Shown here piece after piece: positions 60,700 through 64,000 of a DNA stretch of 64,000 bases. The DNA comes from Jiangella mangrovi. Its GTDB lineage: Bacteria > Actinomycetota > Actinomycetes > Jiangellales > Jiangellaceae. The stretch lies in the NCBI RefSeq assembly GCF_014204975.1, contig NZ_JACHMM010000001.1, forward strand, positions 2,542,001 to 2,606,000, given 5' to 3'. The stretch's first letter is position 1. Every line of letters starts with the position of its first letter. Under the pieces are notes generated by a model. The model was not told the DNA's origin, searched no databases, and was given only the letters and a program-made list of their open reading frames with translations. The position numbers and the translations under genes are program-made.

Positions 60700-62321
60700 G
60701 TGACATGCGTTTCAGCAGACGGCGGTTCCTCGAGTACACCGGTGGCCTGGCCGCCGTGGTGGCCGCTCCCGGCCTGCTCTCGGCGTGCGGTGGCGACGGC
60801 GGCGGTGTCAGCCCGTCCGACGCCGCGTCGGCCAACCGCGCGGTGCAGCTGCCCACCTACGTACCGTGGGACCAGGTCAGCCCCGACCTCCCGCCCACGC
60901 CCGAGGGCGTCATGGCCGGCTACTACGGCTACCCGACGCCGGTCGACGGGTTCAGCTCGCCGCCGCTGTCCGGCGCCGAGCCCGTCCAGATCCTCACCAA
61001 CATGCTCAACCCGCTGCCGCCCGCGGTGGGCGACAACGCGTACTGGCAAGAGCTCAACGCCCGCGTCGGCACCGAGATCGACCTCACCATGACGCCGCAG
61101 GCCGAGTACCCGAACAAGCTGGCGACGGTGTTCGCCGGCGGCGACCTGCCCGACATCATGCTCATCACGACGACGCTGGCGAACCGCGCCGACGTGCTGA
61201 CCCGGCTGTGCGCCGACCTGACGGAGTTCCTGTCCGGCGACGCCGTGAACGAGTACCCGTTCCTGGCCAACATCCCGGTCGACTCCTGGCCGGCCATGGT
61301 CTACAACGGCGGCATCTACGCGCTGCCGATCCCGCGCGCCGTCGTCGGCACCATCTTCTTCACCCGCGCCGACCTCATCGCCGAGCGCAGCCTCAACCCG
61401 GCGCCGGCCAGCTACGAGGAGTTCCGCGAGGTCGCCGAGGGTGTCACCGACGCGGCCGGCAACCGGTGGGCGTTCGGCGCCGGCAAGAGCGTCATCACGT
61501 TCGTCGGCAACATGCTCGGCGTGCCGAACGTCTGGCGCGAGGAGGGCGGCTCGTTCACCTCCGAGCACGAGACCGAGGAGCGCAAAGAGGCCATCGCCCG
61601 CACGGCCGAGCTGGTGCAAGCCGGGGTGTTCCACCCCGACGCCATCGGCGGCAAGCTGCAGCTGCGCGAGCTGTTCGGCAACGGGACCCTGGCGTTCCAG
61701 TCCGACGGCTACGCGGCCTGGGACATCCTGGCCGACACCTATCCGGTCGAGGTCGGCGCCATGCCCGCCCCCTCGTTCGGCGGCGGCGACTCCGGCGTGG
61801 TCCGCGCCGGCGCCACGAGCTTCGGCTACACGGCGTTCAAGAAGGCCGAGCCCGAGCGCATCAAGGAGCTGCTGGCGCTGTGCAACTGGCTGGCCGCGCC
61901 GCTCGGGACCAGCGAATTCATGTTCCGCAAGTTCGGCATCGAGGGCACCCACTACACCATGGAGAACGGCGCCCCGGTCCGCACCGAGCAGGGCAACACC
62001 GAGGTCAAGCTGCCGCTCGAGTACGTCGCCGACTCCCCGCACGTGCTCGGCCCGCGCGACCGCACCCGCGTCGACGCGCAGCGCGCCTACCAGGAGCAGG
62101 TCGTTCCGAACATCGTCCGCAACCCGGCCGAGGGCCTGTACTCGCCCGCGTCCATCAACAAGGGCGGTCAGCTGACGAAGATCCTCGACGACGCCGAGCT
62201 CGAGATCCTCTCCGGCCGCCAGCCGATCGACTACTGGGACACCACGGTCGACAACTGGCGGCGGCAGGGCGGCGACCAGATCCGCTCCGAGCTCGAGGCC
62301 GCGTTCGCTGAGACACACTGA
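60696..62321 (+). CDS. ABC transporter substrate-binding lipoprotein (LplA-like)
   Basis: 541 residues. Twin-arginine (SRRRFLEYTGG) and lipobox (LLSAC, Cys31) features together. The body (GYYGYPTPVDGFSSPPLSG, MTPQAEYPNKLATVFAGGDLPDIMLI) matches the long LplA/YtcQ-type binding proteins that work with LplB/YtcP permeases on oligosaccharides. ATGA overlap with the SGNH gene. It delivers a substrate to the permeases encoded next. Confidence 0.9.
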   Translation: MSDMRFSRRRFLEYTGGLAAVVAAPGLLSACGGDGGGVSPSDAASANRAVQLPTYVPWDQVSPDLPPTPEGVMAGYYGYPTPVDGFSSPPLSGAEPVQILTNMLNPLPPAVGDNAYWQELNARVGTEIDLTMTPQAEYPNKLATVFAGGDLPDIMLITTTLANRADVLTRLCADLTEFLSGDAVNEYPFLANIPVDSWPAMVYNGGIYALPIPRAVVGTIFFTRADLIAERSLNPAPASYEEFREVAEGVTDAAGNRWAFGAGKSVITFVGNMLGVPNVWREEGGSFTSEHETEERKEAIARTAELVQAGVFHPDAIGGKLQLRELFGNGTLAFQSDGYAAWDILADTYPVEVGAMPAPSFGGGDSGVVRAGATSFGYTAFKKAEPERIKELLALCNWLAAPLGTSEFMFRKFGIEGTHYTMENGAPVRTEQGNTEVKLPLEYVADSPHVLGPRDRTRVDAQRAYQEQVVPNIVRNPAEGLYSPASINKGGQLTKILDDAELEILSGRQPIDYWDTTVDNWRRQGGDQIRSELEAAFAETH

Positions 62322-62373
62322 CCCCGGACTCGGCGAACCGGCCGCTCGTGACGTCGCGCAGGAAGGCAGCAGC

Positions 62374-63363
62374 ATGGCCACAGAGGTAGAGACCCCACCG
62401 GCGGCACCCGCCGGTGGGGCCGGGCCGCCCCGCGCGAGCGCATCTCGCCCGCGGGCGTCGCGGTGGGCCCGGTTCGGCCGCGACCGCTTCCTGCTGCTGC
62501 TCGGCCTGCCGGGGCTGCTGGTCGTGCTGCTGTTCAACTACGTGCCGCTGCTGGGCAACGTCATCGCGTTCAAGGACTACCAGCCCTACATCGGCATCTA
62601 CGACTCGCCGTGGGTCGGGTTCCGCAACTTCGACGTGATCATCAACGGCGACCCCGCCTTCGTCAACGCGCTCACCAACACGCTGGTCATCTCGTTCGTG
62701 CAGATCGTGGTCGTGTTCCCGGTGCCCATCGCGCTCGCGCTGGTGCTGAACTCGCTGCTCAGCGAGCGGGTGAAGCGGGTGGTGCAGTCGATCCTGTACC
62801 TCCCGCACTTCATGTCGTGGGTGGTCGTCGTCGCGATCTTCCAGCACATGCTGGGCAACGCCGGCCTGCTGAACAACTTCCTGCGCGCGCACGACTGGGC
62901 GACGGTGTCGATCTTCGGCAACCCCGACATGTTCCTCACGCTCATCACGTCGCAGGTCATCTGGAAGGACGCCGGCTGGGGGACGATCATCTTCCTGGCC
63001 GCGCTCTCGCGGGTCGACGTCGAGCTGTACGAGGCCAGCGCGGTCGACGGCGCGTCGCGGCTGCGCCAGCTGTGGCACGTGACGCTTCCGAGCATCCGCG
63101 GTGTCATCGTGCTGCTGCTCATCCTCAAGCTCGGCGACGTCCTGACCGTCGGCTTCGAGCAGATCATCCTGCAGCAGCAACAGGTCGGTGCCGACGCCTC
63201 CGAGGTGCTCGACACCTACGTCTACTTCAACGGCGTCATCGGCGGCAACTGGGGCGTGTCCGCGGCGGTCGGCCTGGTCAAGGGGCTGGTCGGCGTGGTC
63301 CTGGTGCTGGGCGCCAACAAGGTCGCGCACCTGCTCGGCGAGAGAGGGGTGTACTCCAAGTGA
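62374..63363 (+). CDS. ABC sugar transporter permease (LplB-like)
   Basis: 329 residues; Pro/Ala-rich N-terminal tail, six helices, motif VPLLGNVIAFKDYQPYIGI after the first helix (typical of LplB/YtcP), and an EAA loop EASAVDGASRLRQLWHVTLPS. Starts at ATG 62374 after GGAAGGCAGC. The stop shares a GTGA overlap with the next permease. Confidence 0.92.
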   Translation: MATEVETPPAAPAGGAGPPRASASRPRASRWARFGRDRFLLLLGLPGLLVVLLFNYVPLLGNVIAFKDYQPYIGIYDSPWVGFRNFDVIINGDPAFVNALTNTLVISFVQIVVVFPVPIALALVLNSLLSERVKRVVQSILYLPHFMSWVVVVAIFQHMLGNAGLLNNFLRAHDWATVSIFGNPDMFLTLITSQVIWKDAGWGTIIFLAALSRVDVELYEASAVDGASRLRQLWHVTLPSIRGVIVLLLILKLGDVLTVGFEQIILQQQQVGADASEVLDTYVYFNGVIGGNWGVSAAVGLVKGLVGVVLVLGANKVAHLLGERGVYSK

Positions 63364-64000
63364 CCGACACCGTCATCCGCGACGAGCGCCGCGCCCGCGG
63401 CGGCACCGGGCGCACGCGCATGGTCGGCGGCGCGCCGCGGCCCGGGCTCCCGGTCCGCGGGCTCAAGGGCATCGTGCTGCTGATCGCGTGCGCCCTGGTG
63501 ATCCTGCCGTTCCTGGCCGTCGTCTCGACCAGCCTCGCCGATCAGCAGCAGGTCACCGAGTCCGGCGGCTACGTGCTCTGGCCCGACCGCCCCAACCTCG
63601 ACTCCTACCGGGCGATCCTGTCCGGAGGCGTCGTCACCCGGGCGCTCACGGTCTCCGTCGGCATCACCGTCGTCGGCACCCTGCTGTCGCTCACCTGCGT
63701 CACCCTGCTCGCCTACTCGCTGAGCCGGCCGGGCAGCTTCCTGCACAAGCCGGTGCTGCTCACGGTCCTGTTCACGCTGTTCTTCACGCCCGGCATGATC
63801 CCGACCTACCTGACGGTGCGCCAGCTCGGGCTGCTCGACTCCTACTGGTCGCTGATCCTGCCGACCATGGTGGGGGCGTTCCAGGTCATCATCATGCGGG
63901 CGTTCTTCCAGGAGATCCCCGGCGAGCTGATCGACGCCGCCCGCATCGACGGCGCCAACGAGCTGCAGATCCTCACCCGCATCGTGCTGCCGCTGTCCAA
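63360..64000 (+). CDS. ABC sugar transporter permease (LplC/YtcP-like, partial)
   Basis: About 213 residues visible; the window edge cuts it. GTG at 63360 overlaps the preceding stop. Helix 1 is GIVLLIACALVILPFLAVVS, and LFTLFFTPGMIPTYLTVRQLGLLDSYWSLILP is characteristic of YtcP/LplC. The EAA loop DAARIDGANELQILTRIVLPLS is at the cut. No ATPase gene is seen so far in this operon. Confidence 0.9.
   Translation, partial: MTDTVIRDERRARGGTGRTRMVGGAPRPGLPVRGLKGIVLLIACALVILPFLAVVSTSLADQQQVTESGGYVLWPDRPNLDSYRAILSGGVVTRALTVSVGITVVGTLLSLTCVTLLAYSLSRPGSFLHKPVLLTVLFTLFFTPGMIPTYLTVRQLGLLDSYWSLILPTMVGAFQVIIMRAFFQEIPGELIDAARIDGANELQILTRIVLPLS

Noticed and set aside
36328-64000. Secondary-metabolite biosynthetic cluster
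   Set aside because: DegT, SDR and FAD enzymes could suggest it, but there are no synthases or glycosyltransferases, and two sugar importers with glycosidases point to catabolism.

Overview
The window is very GC-rich, densely coded actinobacterial chromosome: GTG starts are common, many genes overlap by 1-14 bases, and typical actinomycete families are present (GAF-ANTAR proteins, a BTAD/SARP-like regulator, LAL-type LuxR regulators, an ECF41 sigma factor with its epimerase partner, an LAxTG-anchored surface protein). I would place it in the Actinomycetes, perhaps near Jiangella or Kribbella, but the genus is a guess. No tRNA, rRNA, CRISPR array or prophage was seen. One insertion sequence (IS630 type) is present.

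Bases 1-13,310 are a housekeeping and stress region: a MarR regulator with a DJ-1/PfpI protein, a DrrAB-like ABC exporter, a sulfite-oxidase-like molybdoenzyme, a flavin oxidase behind a 20-base perfect palindrome, the ECF41 sigma factor with its oxidoreductase/epimerase, a small SET protein, isopentenyl-diphosphate isomerase, a rhodanese, and a BTAD/TPR regulator coupled to an AhpD-like protein. Bases 13,297-21,402 hold a DyP peroxidase/lipoprotein pair, a giant surface protein with six cysteine-paired repeats, and a 68-base tandem repeat array. Bases 21,403-33,638 are regulatory: an ECF sigma factor, two divergent LAL regulators, four GAF-ANTAR proteins around a TetR repressor, and small proteins. 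Bases 33,660-36,235 hold an MFS exporter and a divergent LysR regulator.

Bases 36,328-47,730 form the first catabolic locus. A GntR-SDR-ASRT-alcohol dehydrogenase set reads left. Reading right are a sugar-type ABC importer (binding protein and two permeases), a fusion of a neutral-ceramidase-like amidase with a GH13 glucosidase, an enolase-superfamily enzyme with an altered Lys motif, and a DegT-type PLP enzyme. All rightward genes overlap and should be translated together. I infer uptake and breakdown of an N-acylated or amino-sugar glycoside; the substrate is unknown. The fusion is the most unusual gene here.

Bases 50,926-64,000 form a second catabolic locus. A LacI regulator and a FAD oxidoreductase read left; two more FAD oxidoreductases, a GH38 alpha-mannosidase-like enzyme, an SGNH hydrolase with a degenerate triad, and an LplABC-type ABC importer read right in one overlapping operon cut by the window end. 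Between the two loci, an IS630 element sits exactly where the 3' ends of a DHFR-like gene and the lacI gene overlapped.
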